DNA from: Aldehydirespirator sp965200005
GTDB lineage: Bacteria > Actinomycetota > Acidimicrobiia > Acidimicrobiales > Aldehydirespiratoraceae
NCBI GenBank assembly: GCA_965200005.1
Contig: OZ241331.1
Coordinates: 62,001-126,000, forward strand
DNA: 64,000 nucleotides
Direction: 5' to 3'
Part shown: in pieces, positions 35,802-44,816 of the stretch
Layout: the number at the start of each line of letters is the position of its first letter
Position numbering within the stretch: position 1 is the first letter of the stretch
Position numbers and translations under genes: made by a program
Notes under the pieces: generated by a model
What the model saw: the letters and a program-made list of their open reading frames with translations, nothing else
Told to the model about the DNA's origin: nothing
Database searches by the model: none

Positions 35802-35899
35802 CGCGTGGGTTGGCGGATCGCTACGCCCAAGATTCAAAGTGAAACTGCAACGCGAGTTGCGCAACGCCGGAGACGACCTGCACAACATAACTCTCGCTC

Positions 35900-36133
35900 G
35901 TGCGGGTAATCCTGGGCTTCGAGAACCTACGAGCGATTCCCTTGCGACCGATGAGACGCTCTGCATGGCACGACCGCAAGATCGCGGCCGTTGAGTCGAT
36001 GAGTCCACTACGCACAAACTTCGACGTGCCGATTGGTGTTAGCCGTGTAATCACCGCGATCGGTACCGACTGGTACTGCGTTTACCTAGAATCTCAGTGT
36101 GTGACGTGTGTTCTTGTTGAAGGCATGGTATAG
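35900..36133 (+). CDS. Possible last gene of the phage-like cassette
   Basis: From GTG 35900 a 77-residue frame with a protein-like second half (RTNFDVPIGVSRVITAIGTD, then WYCVYLESQCVTCVLVEG). It overlaps the alternative frame 35839-35994 on the same strand, so only one of the two is likely to be translated over the shared bases, or one frame change separates them. It ends seven bases before remnant D starts. Confidence 0.3.
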   Translation: MRVILGFENLRAIPLRPMRRSAWHDRKIAAVESMSPLRTNFDVPIGVSRVITAIGTDWYCVYLESQCVTCVLVEGMV

Positions 36134-36140
36134 TGAACGT

Positions 36141-36431
36141 ATGTTCGTTTTGGCACAGGAGGTTCTCGGTCGGATCGGGTTGATCTTGGCGTCCGTTGAT
36201 CGGGCCAGCGTCTTGGAAGTGCATCCGGTGCTGGTTCTTAACAAGGCGTTAATTGCTCAGGTTGACTTGGTTGAGACGACTGTTGCCGCGGCGGCAACAG
36301 CGACGAGGTGTCTTGATGATGGCGGCATTGACGCGTCGCGAAAGGATGCGGGTTTGACCCACTTTGAGGCGTTGTGGCGATTCAAGACCGCTGACGTTCA
36401 GGGTCAGGGAGTCAATGCATGTTTCGATTGA
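36141..36431 (+). pseudogene. 13E12/DUF222 protein remnant, copy D (N-terminus only)
   Basis: A 96-residue frame (MFVLAQEVLGRIGLILASVD ... IAQVDLVETTVAAAATATRC). Its helical, Ala/Val-rich N-terminus resembles DUF222 N-termini but differs from copies A-C. A TATAGT hexamer lies ten bases before the ATG. The frame ends exactly where the leader module of the next copy begins (36430), so that copy appears to have been inserted into, or recombined with, this one. Confidence 0.45.
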
Positions 36432-36459
36432 TGTCATACCCTTGTGGGATAATTTAGTC

Positions 36460-37966
36460 ATGGTGCTTGGAAGACGATCCGGCGAATGGATGCGGATGCC
36501 AGCGAGTTGCTGGCAGGCGTCAACGCGGCACCCATCGCAGACCTGCGGTCGAGCTTGGGGGAAGCGAAGTCTGTGCGAGCGAAGCTCGAAGCGTTCTTAG
36601 CTCAGGCTGCCCATCTGATCGCAGTCGTGGAACGGCACGGTGACAACGGTGCGGGTGTGCTCGTCGAAGAGGCAGGCAGTCTCGCGACGGGAAGCGCGTA
36701 GTCACACTCGAAACTGCTAAGCAACTGCGAGAGATGCCCCGGTTGCGTGACGCGGTGAAGTCTGGTCAGGTCAGTTTCAGGAACGCCACCCGGCTCGCGA
36801 GTGCGGCCAGCAACACGAGTGCTGATGCGGTTGACTCCGACTCGGAGTTGTTGACCAAAGCCTCGTCGTTGACCGAAGACCAGTTTGCTCGGACTGCGCG
36901 GCGTTGGAGCCGGGATCACCAGAGTGATCAGGGCGAGGCTCAGCACGAAAGATTGCGCAAGCGCAGGAGTCTGAGAGTCGTTAATGGTGACGACGGCATG
37001 AAGCACCTACACGGGAGCTTTGATCCCGTGACCGGTACTCGCATTGCTAATCGAATACGCCACTTCGCCAAGGACCTGTACGACAACGACAAGAAGAGTG
37101 CCGCAACTGGCAGTGTTCGTGAGCGTCGAACCTTCGATCAATGCATGGCCGACGCCCTAGACGCCCTAACCGGGGGATCTGGTTCAGCTAGCAGCGACGC
37201 TTGCACGTCAACACGTCCGCGGCCTGCTGAGATCACCGTTGTGGCGCATCTCAACGAGTCATCGGGGCGTTTGGTTGCGGAGGTCACCGGTGGTGAACCC
37301 TTACCGCCGAGCATCTTGGATGAGTTGATGTGCAATTCGACACTGACCGGTGTCTTGTTTAGCTCAAAGGGTGTGCCGCTGTGGCAGGGATACACCAAAC
37401 GCAGCGCCACACCCGCTCAACTCAAAGCACTCACCGCACGCGACCTGGGATGCATCGGCTGCGGAGCCAGCCCAGCAATCTGTCAAGCCCATCACGTCAT
37501 GCCATGGTCCAAAGGCGGCAGCACCGACATCACCAACATGGTTCTCGTCTGCTGGAGTTGCCACAACAAAATCCACCATCACAACTGGCAAATCACCCGC
37601 AGACACGGCAAACCAGCCCTAATCCCACCAAACGGACCGAACCACGGGCCCGCCCGAGCCGAACCCCCACCAACCCAAACACCCCGCCACACGCAAAGCA
37701 CTGGGCCACCGCCCCATCACGCCCGAGCACGACACCATCAGAACGCCCAACTGGGGGCCAAGGCCCGAAGAGGTGCCCGGACCGAGCAGCGCCTTTATTC
37801 CTCCGGTGCCGACCCTGGAGAAGGTGATGAGGTAGGTGCTCGGCGCAACGAACGACACGCTCACGTGGCCACGAGATCTCCGAGTATGAGGACGAACGGA
37901 CAACATCCCAAACGCGGCGAGCACACACTCGAGGAGCCAGGACGCCAACCACAACTCAACCTATGA
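36460..37966 (+). pseudogene. 13E12-family HNH endonuclease-like gene with two frame changes
   Basis: Copy C of the repeat and the only one with a body. The start in the shared leader is ATG 36460. Homology resumes at once in another frame (36486-36701: MDADASELLAGVNAAPIADL), and then from about 36680 in a third frame that runs to 37966 (DGKRVVTLETAKQLREMPRL ...). The third frame holds the DUF222 core (MKHLHGSFDPVTGTRIANRI) and an intact HNH motif: CIGCGASPAICQAHHVMPW, then CWSCHNKIHHHNW, with zinc-binding Cys pairs and His-Asn-His residues. About 110 Pro/Arg-rich residues follow. ATG 36734 could still express the 410-residue HNH part alone. Confidence 0.7.
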
Positions 37967-38504
37967 CAGCACGATCTCGTCAGGACTGTCACCTGCACTC
38001 CGGACAAGGCACAATCACTTACAGGGCGAGTCACCCCGTCGCGACAGCCGCATGGACTGCTTGTCCCGCAGGGTCAAGGGTTTCGACCCGGTCAGTAGTT
38101 TTGCATCACTCGGTTGACCTCACCACAAGACCGACACCCGTGACCGCCGCCCGGCATTACGTGGATGCGATCAAGGAGTGTCAGTGCATGCCCAGCATGA
38201 CCGCGACACAGGCATGGCTCAAACAGGGATGCTTCAGACGCAACGCTTTCGCACGAAGCGCCGGATGGTTTCCGCAACATCGCAACCGGATCAAGGGGGG
38301 CCGAGGTATCGGGTCGGTACCCAGAGCACATGACCACAACGCGCATCGTGACCCGCCGGTGACACTGCAGGGCCTGAATCGCGGAACGCCGCGAAATCGC
38401 CGTGAGCTAGGTGCGGAGAAAGCGGCTTCGACTGCCGGGAAGCGCGCGCGTGAAACGATGTCACGGGTGAGGCGTTGGGGTGGGTGTGGTTAGTGTCGCC
38501 GGAG
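37967..38504. other. 538-base stretch without a convincing gene
   Basis: An open frame of 176 codons runs through it on the + strand (37963-38493), but the product is an irregular Arg/Thr/His-rich string without a clear hydrophobic core, and minus-strand frames are no better. One short segment (TQAWLKQGCFRRNAFARSAG) could be a relic of a basic phage-type protein. Otherwise nothing is seen. Confidence 0.4.
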
Positions 38505-39014
38505 ATGTTGATGATTGAGGATCGGGGCTTTGGTGAGTTAACTGCGCGGCAGTGGCACGACATTGCCAGGCTGCGGGTTGAAGTCTTTGTTGTGGAGCAG
38601 GAGTGCGCCTATCCCGACTTCGATGGTCGCGATACCGAAGCATCGACTCGGCACTATTGGATCGCTGGGCGTGATGTCGGCGAGCCGGAGTTGGAGATTG
38701 CCTGCTACGCGCGGGCTCTGGCTGACATCGGTGGAGGCAGCCGGATCGGCCGCATCGTGACTCATCCGGCGGCCCGAAGCCGGGGCTTAGCGGGATTTAT
38801 CATCAAGCACTTCCTTGCCACTACAACCGGACCTTGGAGCCTTGATGCTCAAGCTCGCTTGGAGGGTTGGTACGCCAGTTTCGGGTTCAGAGCAAGCGGC
38901 CCACAGTTCGACGACTGGGGCATGCCACACATTCCCATGCGCCTCAACCCGAGGACCGACCCTCAGTCGCAAGTGGCAGACCGTGCCGCGAAGGCTGAGT
39001 CGCGGAGGAGGTAG
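38505..39014 (+). CDS. GNAT family N-acetyltransferase, ElaA type
   Basis: A 169-residue acetyltransferase of the ElaA branch. It opens with FGELTARQWHDIARLRVEVF and VVEQECAYPDFDGRD, followed by GGGSRIGRIVTHPAARSRGL for acetyl-CoA binding and EGWYASFGFRASGPQFDDWG, then MPHIPM near the end; each block is typical of ElaA. ATG 38505 is preferred over an upstream TTG at 38475. It acetylates an unknown small molecule or protein with acetyl-CoA. It is a seemingly intact gene at the edge of the remnant-rich region. Confidence 0.85.
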   Translation: MLMIEDRGFGELTARQWHDIARLRVEVFVVEQECAYPDFDGRDTEASTRHYWIAGRDVGEPELEIACYARALADIGGGSRIGRIVTHPAARSRGLAGFIIKHFLATTTGPWSLDAQARLEGWYASFGFRASGPQFDDWGMPHIPMRLNPRTDPQSQVADRAAKAESRRR

Positions 39015-39016
39015 CA

Positions 39017-39265
39017 ATGACGAGTCGCTCTGAAATCGAGTGGACCGAGATCGCTCGGTGGAGAATATCTCGCCTCATATTTGTCAATTCAATGAGCGAT
39101 CAGTTTCACCCAGCCGTCCCACTGGAGTTCATACGCCGTGTCTTTGGCGTGATGGAAGGTACTCCCCAGCACACGTATCAAGTCCTGACGAAGCGATTAG
39201 AGCGGTTGGCATCGGTCGCTGAGCGCCTCAAACTGGCCTCCCGAAGTCTGGATGGGTATGAGTAG
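39017..39265 (+). pseudogene. DUF5131 (phage Gp37/Gp68-type) protein, internally deleted and truncated
   Basis: The 82-residue frame starts with SEIEWTE, the usual beginning of DUF5131 proteins, then jumps straight to RLIFVNSMSDQFHPAVPLEF and IRRVFGVMEGTPQHTYQVLT and KRLERLA, which in full-length relatives lies some 60-80 residues later. The Cys-rich segment between (radical-SAM-like CxxxCxxC) is missing, and the C-terminal half is also absent. It is therefore an in-frame deletion relic. Confidence 0.7.
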
Positions 39266-39415
39266 TGGTGGAACTCCTAACGCCGGTGGTCGCCAACTTG
39301 ACGGCGTCACGCACGCTCTTCCAGCGAGCATCGGAGCCTGACACGTGGCTCGCTCCTGCGGTTACTGGACACGGGGCAAACTCCAGTGGGCTGGGATATT
39401 CCTGGGTGGTTTGTG

Positions 39416-40642
39416 ATGAGTGACGGTGCTGCTGGGGCTGTTGGGGGGCGGTTGTTTGGGATTGTTTGTGAGTACAGCGACATCGCGCAAAGTGGGCGTA
39501 GTGGGCATCACCGGTCAGGTACTGCGTCGGGACGTGCTACTGAGCAGTGGTTTGCTGAGTTGTTTAGTGACCTGGGGGAAGTGTCGACCCAACAGGTTGA
39601 GATTGAGCGATACGACGTTGACAGCAGGTTGACTGCTGATGGGCAAGCAGTTGAGCACCTGGTGTTGTACTACGAGTTCACGGGCGATATCGACTCGACC
39701 AACGTCGCTTTGCGTTTGTTTGACACGCAGTACGGCGGGTATCCCGATGTTGCCGACGGGCTAATCACAGAGACTGCGCAGGCTGGCTACGAGGCACTCG
39801 TCATCGCGACCAAACACCCTCACGGCGAACTTGTCGCTATCAATCGCGAGCTTCAGGGCCACTCTCAGAGTCACCGCTCTGGGTTGCCTACCGTGCTTGT
39901 GGCAGGTCGAGAGTACGAGAGGCTCAGGCACTCACGCCTGCGGCTCCAACTCAGCGCTCGTACATCTCCTGCGGTGACTCAGAACATCTCGATCAGTAAT
40001 GCGGGCTGCAATACGTCGCATGGCCCGCGTCTGATCCTGACAACACCGATTCATGGTTGGTTCACTTGCGCAGGCGAGCGAGGCACGGGAATTGCCGTGC
40101 TGCGGCGCCTTGCTGAGTTACTGGCGAGATACCCGATCACCGTGTTGGGCACCGGTGGACATGAGCTTGGCTATATCGGCGCGTACAGGTGGGTCGACAA
40201 CTACATGCATCTCAAGAACATGCATCTCGAAGCTGAGGCCGATCTATCCGAACCAATTGCGTGCATCTCGCATCTCGGTGCCTCGATTGCCGTTGAGGCA
40301 CGTCCAAGTGCAGGGATGCCGCGGAGTCTCATTGGCACACGCGTCGCTATGACCAACCTGGATACCAATACTGCACAACCAATCGCGGCCGCACTTGAGT
40401 CAGCAGAGCTGCCACTTCGCTGCAACGTTGCGTCATGGATGGGTGAGGGCGAAGCATTCGAGCAACTCGGTGTTCCGATGCTCTCAACTACCGGAGCCGG
40501 TATCGACTTCCATACACCATCGGATACACCCGATCGGGTCACATCACCCGCTGCGCTGGCGAGAGTTGCTGGCTCAATCCATGGTGCAGTCCGCGAACTA
40601 ATCCGTGCTGCCTCGTCCAGTTCATCAACTCAACGCCGCTGA
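39416..40642 (+). CDS. M28-like peptidase fold protein with altered metal ligands
   Basis: A 408-residue protein with the layout of M28 aminopeptidases: an N-terminal region, a middle part that could be a PA-like insertion, then TTPIHGWFTCAGERGTGIAV, VLGTGGHELGYIGAYRW, ACISHLGASIAVE and the C-terminal GAGIDFHTPSDTPDRVTSP. The last block matches the family's final His ligand well. However, the Asp of the usual GADDNGSG motif is replaced within CAGERGTG, and the EE pair is HE. It may be a catalytically changed or inactive member. ATG 39416 is preferred over GTG 39386. No signal peptide is seen. Confidence 0.6.
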   Translation: MSDGAAGAVGGRLFGIVCEYSDIAQSGRSGHHRSGTASGRATEQWFAELFSDLGEVSTQQVEIERYDVDSRLTADGQAVEHLVLYYEFTGDIDSTNVALRLFDTQYGGYPDVADGLITETAQAGYEALVIATKHPHGELVAINRELQGHSQSHRSGLPTVLVAGREYERLRHSRLRLQLSARTSPAVTQNISISNAGCNTSHGPRLILTTPIHGWFTCAGERGTGIAVLRRLAELLARYPITVLGTGGHELGYIGAYRWVDNYMHLKNMHLEAEADLSEPIACISHLGASIAVEARPSAGMPRSLIGTRVAMTNLDTNTAQPIAAALESAELPLRCNVASWMGEGEAFEQLGVPMLSTTGAGIDFHTPSDTPDRVTSPAALARVAGSIHGAVRELIRAASSSSSTQRR

Positions 40643-41254
40643 TGCTGTACACACTTCACCCACAAAATGCTCGATCTCTCAAGCTGCCGATGTTCGACTT
40701 TCCAAGTCATTCCGGACCGTGCGGACCATTCCACGCTTACGAGTTGATGTACAGGTCAGAACGCCTAGCCAGGCGATCGCCTTCGTATGCCCTGTGCTTC
40801 TCCCTTGCGTTTCCACCGGCTGGATGGCGGAACGCGAATGGTTGGGAAGGTCGGGATGCTCGACCTTGCGATCGCCGACCGATCTCTTTGCGCTCTTGCC
40901 GCCTGGATGGCGGCGAGTGCACATTCGCGATGCTCAAGCCCACAGGTTACGGACCATCAGATCCAGGCGTCTCTTCCGATCCCCTTGCTTGGGATCCGCT
41001 GTTTGCAATTGGGAAGCCTGTGTTACGCGAGCCGCTTGACAACTCGGTAAGGGTGTTGGCCGAGGCTTTATCAAGTTGCCGCTTCTGGATGGTTCGCAGT
41101 GCTGACAGATCGAGACCGCAACTGCACTCGCGGCAGTCTGGTAACCGTCGTTCGCGGCGCGGAGTCGTCTGACAGATCAGCTCGACGGACAGACGCACAT
41201 GCTCACGGACAAAGCGACCGAAAAGGGAAGACCAAATCACATGAGGGAAGTTAC
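40643..41254. other. 612-base stretch without a convincing gene
   Basis: An open frame of 176 codons (40642-41172) exists but its product is low in hydrophobic periodicity and rich in Arg/Ser/Pro. The words CTGGATGG and GATGCTC recur (for example near 40815, 40855, 40905, 40930), hinting at degraded local duplications. The last part carries the leader of the dioxygenase gene, with GAGGGA seven bases before its ATG. Confidence 0.4.
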
Positions 41255-42133
41255 ATGAAGATCACGCGTGTTTCTGCGGCGCTAGGGGCGGAGATTAGTG
41301 GGGTTGATCTGCGTGATCCCGAGCTGGATTTTGGGCCGATTTATGAGGCGTTTCTTGAGCATCAGGTGATCTTCTTTCGGGAAGTCAATCTGACTAGCGA
41401 AGAGCAGCTTGCTCTCGGCCGCAGGTTCGGGACACCAAGCGTTTACCCGGTTGCACGGGTGCTAGGTGCGACAGAACCAACCATGACTGTCATTGAAGAT
41501 GGCGCCAACAGTCCGAACAGGGCCGACTGCTGGCACACCGATGTCACCTGGAGCGCTACCCCACCGAAAGCCGCGCTGCTCCACATGGAGTTAGTCCCAG
41601 AAGTGGGTGGCGACACGCTCTGGGCCTCGGCGACCCGGGCCTACGAGATCCTTAGCCCGCCGGTGCAAAGGTTCCTTGCGTCCCTGACGGTGATTCACTC
41701 CAACAAGGGCTTCGTGGAGCGCGTCGCTCAGAAGGGTGGCCCCAAATCTGAGTTCATTGTCGAAGCGATCAAGCGTGACTATGGCCCGGTTGAGCATCCG
41801 CTTGTGCGAACACATCCCGAGACTCACAAGCGGGCGCTTCTGTATGCCGAGCGTTTTGTCGGCCACATCAAGTCACTGAGCGATGCCGAGAACGCCATGG
41901 TGCTCGACTTCTTGCGTCAACACGTCAACGATCCCGCCCTGCATTGTCGCTGGCGGTGGCGCAACGGTGATCTTGCAATCTGGGACGAACGCTCCACACT
42001 GCATCGCGCCGCAGCGGATCATTTCCCGCAGCGGCGCATCATTCGCCGCCTCGAAATTGATGGGGATCGGCCCTACTTCGACCCCGACGCCACACCGTCA
42101 ACCCGGCGAGACGTGCCAGCAACGGTTGGCTAG
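41255..42133 (+). CDS. TauD/TfdA family Fe(II)/2-oxoglutarate dioxygenase
   Basis: A 292-residue cytosolic dioxygenase. It starts MKITRVSAALGAEISGVDL, and carries the Fe-binding HxD in CWHTDVTWSATPP near residue 92, the distal His in ERSTLHRAAADHFPQRRIIR near residue 250, and the 2-oxoglutarate-binding Arg a few residues on. Such enzymes release sulfite from taurine or oxidise other small acids. The ATG at 41255 has GAGGGA seven bases upstream. No sulfonate transporter is adjacent, so taurine itself is not implied. It is convergent with the dipeptidase gene across a 100-base gap. Confidence 0.9.
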   Translation: MKITRVSAALGAEISGVDLRDPELDFGPIYEAFLEHQVIFFREVNLTSEEQLALGRRFGTPSVYPVARVLGATEPTMTVIEDGANSPNRADCWHTDVTWSATPPKAALLHMELVPEVGGDTLWASATRAYEILSPPVQRFLASLTVIHSNKGFVERVAQKGGPKSEFIVEAIKRDYGPVEHPLVRTHPETHKRALLYAERFVGHIKSLSDAENAMVLDFLRQHVNDPALHCRWRWRNGDLAIWDERSTLHRAAADHFPQRRIIRRLEIDGDRPYFDPDATPSTRRDVPATVG

Positions 42134-42233
42134 CGGACCTCCACACAACCGGACCAACGGGAGCAGTGCCGATTCGTAGCTTGCGATGGCGGTGGCTGCT
42201 GCCTCGCTCAATCTCTAAAGCAGGTAGGTGTCT

Positions 42234-43220
42234 CTAGAGATTCTCGGTGAGGAAGCGGATCAGGTTGTCGCCCATGACGGCGGCGGCTGTGGCATCACCT
42301 AAGCGGGCGGCCAACTCTGCGCCCACTGCGGGATAGTCGCTTGCGCAGCGAAGCTCGGGAATGACGGGGATCTCGTCCACAAGCACACCCTCCATGATCG
42401 GGTTGATAATGCGCAACAGATCATCAATGAAGTCCGCTCCGAGCCCAACCCGATCGACACCAACGAGCGACACGACGTGTTCAATGTGATCCACAAAACG
42501 CGGTATCGACGGGTTATCCCCCAAGAATGCGCCGAACGCGTTCAAACAGACCACTCCACCCGTCGCTGCCAACTTAACGACCTGAGAATCCGTCAGGTTG
42601 CGAGGATGCCCGCACAAACTGCGACACGATGAGTGAGTCGCCATCACCGGCTTGCTCACAATCGACAGCACATCGCGGATACCAGCGTCAGCCAGGTGAC
42701 TGACATCCACGATGATCCCGCAGCGCTCCATCTCAGCGATGGCGCGCCGACCCAGGGTTGTGAGGCCGCCACCGGTGGCTCGTTCACCGACACCATCGGC
42801 CATCATCGTGCGCCGATTCCAGGTCAGCGAAGCGATCCGCACCCCCAGGCGAGCAAAGCCGTCGATCAAACCGAGGTTGGAGCCGAATGGCTCGCCGCCC
42901 TCGAGCGCCAGCACCAGAGCGATCCGCCCAGAGTCGATGACAGAGCGAATCTCAGCACCCGACTCGGCAATCGCAACGTCACCTGAGTGCACCTCGGCCA
43001 TCCAGCGGGCCGTCTCCAGCACAACCATCGCCCGGCGCAGGGCGTCACCGCCCACGAACTCGTCCTCGATGTAGACCGGCAACACCTGCAGGATCACGTT
43101 GCCATCACGCAGCTGCGGCAACCAAAAGTCACCGAACGGATCGGCAACACCCCGCCGTCGCTGATGCTCAACCGCAAGCAGCAGATCGTTATGAGCGTCA
43201 GCTACGCCGAAGTTAGCCAT
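42234..43220 (-). CDS. Membrane dipeptidase family (renal dipeptidase-like) metallohydrolase
   Basis: A 328-residue amidohydrolase-fold enzyme of peptidase family M19. Metal and active-site blocks are VADAHNDLLLAVEHQR near residue 6 (HxD), VLALEGGEPFGSN near residue 108 (bridging Glu), VDVSHLADAGIRDV near residue 180, ATHSSCRSLCGHPRNLTD near residue 203 and VGLGADFIDDL near residue 262. Family members hydrolyse dipeptides, including those with D-residues or dehydro-residues. No signal peptide, so it acts in the cytosol. It is the last gene of the leftward operon, 54 bases after the hydantoinase gene. Confidence 0.9.
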   Translation of the reverse strand: MANFGVADAHNDLLLAVEHQRRRGVADPFGDFWLPQLRDGNVILQVLPVYIEDEFVGGDALRRAMVVLETARWMAEVHSGDVAIAESGAEIRSVIDSGRIALVLALEGGEPFGSNLGLIDGFARLGVRIASLTWNRRTMMADGVGERATGGGLTTLGRRAIAEMERCGIIVDVSHLADAGIRDVLSIVSKPVMATHSSCRSLCGHPRNLTDSQVVKLAATGGVVCLNAFGAFLGDNPSIPRFVDHIEHVVSLVGVDRVGLGADFIDDLLRIINPIMEGVLVDEIPVIPELRCASDYPAVGAELAARLGDATAAAVMGDNLIRFLTENL

Positions 43221-43274
43221 GCAAACCGCCCGGCATCACTGCACCCAACCGTCGTTGAGCCCAAACAAGAAGAA

Positions 43275-44816
43275 CTAAGCGAGCGGACCGGCCGCCTTGA
43301 CCTGCACCCGGCATCCGTTGCCTGGCACATATGTCATCGGGACCTCCACTACCGAGATAATGCGCACCTCGCCCGGATCGGCGCCAGAAGCGATCGCCGC
43401 TTCCCGAGCCTCTCCTCGAGCAGTTTCGAGACACTCTTCACGACTCGAAGAGTCGTACCTATACACCCGGTCAACGGTGCCGGAGGCCTCAGCAATTGCC
43501 GCACCATAGGCATTGGCAACCGCGTGATGATTGGGTCGGATCACCTCAAGGGTTCCCGCGACCTCATCGGGAACAAGATGGGCGCCGCCACCCACTGCCA
43601 GCAACGGCAGCGGCTCGCGGCTCGCCTTCATCCGATCACAACAAGTCGCCACCTGCTCATCAACCCACGCCAGCGCCTGCTGAACCACCCCAGCATCAAG
43701 ATCCGCAACCTTTGCCGCTTCACCGAAACCATCAAGGCGACCACCGGCAACCGACACGTCAGACAGGGTCAGCGTGTCGCCGCCACACACCAAGGTCTCC
43801 TGGGTCACTCGGTAACCGACCGAGTCGGGGCCCACAGCTACGCCATCATCAGATGGCCTCACGATGGTGCCGCCACCAAGACCGATCGAGATCAGATCCG
43901 GCATGCGGAAGTTGGTGCGAGCACCGCCAACATGAACCGCGGAGGCGGACTCCCGAGGGAACCCATCCACCAGGATCCCAATGTCAGTCGAGGTGCCACC
44001 GACATCAACCACAATCGCATCGGAAAGACCGGCAAGCCAGCAAGCGCCTCGCATCGAGTTGGTCGGGCCCGAACCCAGAGACAGCACCGGCATCTCAAGG
44101 GCCTGGCGCGCGGTCATGAGAGTGCCATCATTCTGGGTGATGTAAGGCGCAGCATCCAGACTGTTCTCGGCGAGCGCATTGGTCAATCCATCAACAACAG
44201 CGCTCGCCACTCCCAGCAACGCGGCGTTCAACATGGTGGCGTTCTCACGCTCAAGCAGCCCGAGCGTGCCCACCCGATGGCTCAACGACACGGGCATATC
44301 ACCAAGTTCGGCCCCAATGATCTCCGCCGCCCGCAACTCATGATCAAAGTTGGCAGGACTGAACGCGCATGAAACTGCTATCGCATCAACCAAACCGCCG
44401 ACCTCGCCACAGAACCGCCGGATCGCATCCTCACCTAACTCGGCAATGACCCTGCCGTCGTACTCATAGCCACCCTCCACGATCGACTGCGCAGCAATCA
44501 CCGAATCACGCAGTTCATCGGGCCAATCCGCCCCGGGAGCAACCGCCAGCGACGACGGTGCAGCAAGCCTCAATACACCCACCTTGCCCAGGTCACGGCG
44601 CTGGATGATGGCGTTAGCCGAGTGAGTCGTGCCCAGCATCGCCTGGCGGATCTCGCTGCGATCAACCTCTCCAACAACGGCAGCAATCGCGGCCACGATG
44701 CCATCCATCGGATCGACCGTGGTTGGCGCCTTATGCAGCGCCAGTACTACACCTTCTTCATCGACGAGGACTGCGTCAGTGTTGGTACCGCCTACATCTA
44801 CACCAAGCCTCAACAT
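43275..44816 (-). CDS. Hydantoinase/oxoprolinase family protein (HyuA-like)
   Basis: A 513-residue member of the ATP-dependent hydantoinase A / 5-oxoprolinase family, which opens cyclic amides such as hydantoins or oxoprolines. It begins LRLGVDVGGTNTDAVLVDEE (phosphate-binding loop), continues AMLGTTHSANAIIQRRDLGK, and has AIVVDVGGTSTDIGILVDGF near residue 270 and LLAVGGGAHLVPDEV near residue 420. It is about 150 residues shorter than a full HyuA; that length is usual when paired with DUF917 proteins. The ATG at 44816 shares one base with the DUF917 stop (TGATG), so the two are translationally coupled. Confidence 0.92.
   Translation of the reverse strand: MLRLGVDVGGTNTDAVLVDEEGVVLALHKAPTTVDPMDGIVAAIAAVVGEVDRSEIRQAMLGTTHSANAIIQRRDLGKVGVLRLAAPSSLAVAPGADWPDELRDSVIAAQSIVEGGYEYDGRVIAELGEDAIRRFCGEVGGLVDAIAVSCAFSPANFDHELRAAEIIGAELGDMPVSLSHRVGTLGLLERENATMLNAALLGVASAVVDGLTNALAENSLDAAPYITQNDGTLMTARQALEMPVLSLGSGPTNSMRGACWLAGLSDAIVVDVGGTSTDIGILVDGFPRESASAVHVGGARTNFRMPDLISIGLGGGTIVRPSDDGVAVGPDSVGYRVTQETLVCGGDTLTLSDVSVAGGRLDGFGEAAKVADLDAGVVQQALAWVDEQVATCCDRMKASREPLPLLAVGGGAHLVPDEVAGTLEVIRPNHHAVANAYGAAIAEASGTVDRVYRYDSSSREECLETARGEAREAAIASGADPGEVRIISVVEVPMTYVPGNGCRVQVKAAGPLA

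Noticed and set aside
37963..38493. A 176-codon open frame overlapping the HNH gene stop
   Set aside because: The ATGA-type overlap is tempting, but the product looks random and upstream coding is itself a degraded tail.
40642..41172. A 176-codon open frame after the M28-like gene
   Set aside because: Composition is Arg/Ser/Pro-rich with no hydrophobic pattern and it overlaps repeated noncoding words; treated as intergenic.
42987..44372. A 461-codon open frame on the + strand
   Set aside because: Antisense to the dipeptidase and hydantoinase genes, with an irregular basic composition; the minus-strand genes are clearly real.
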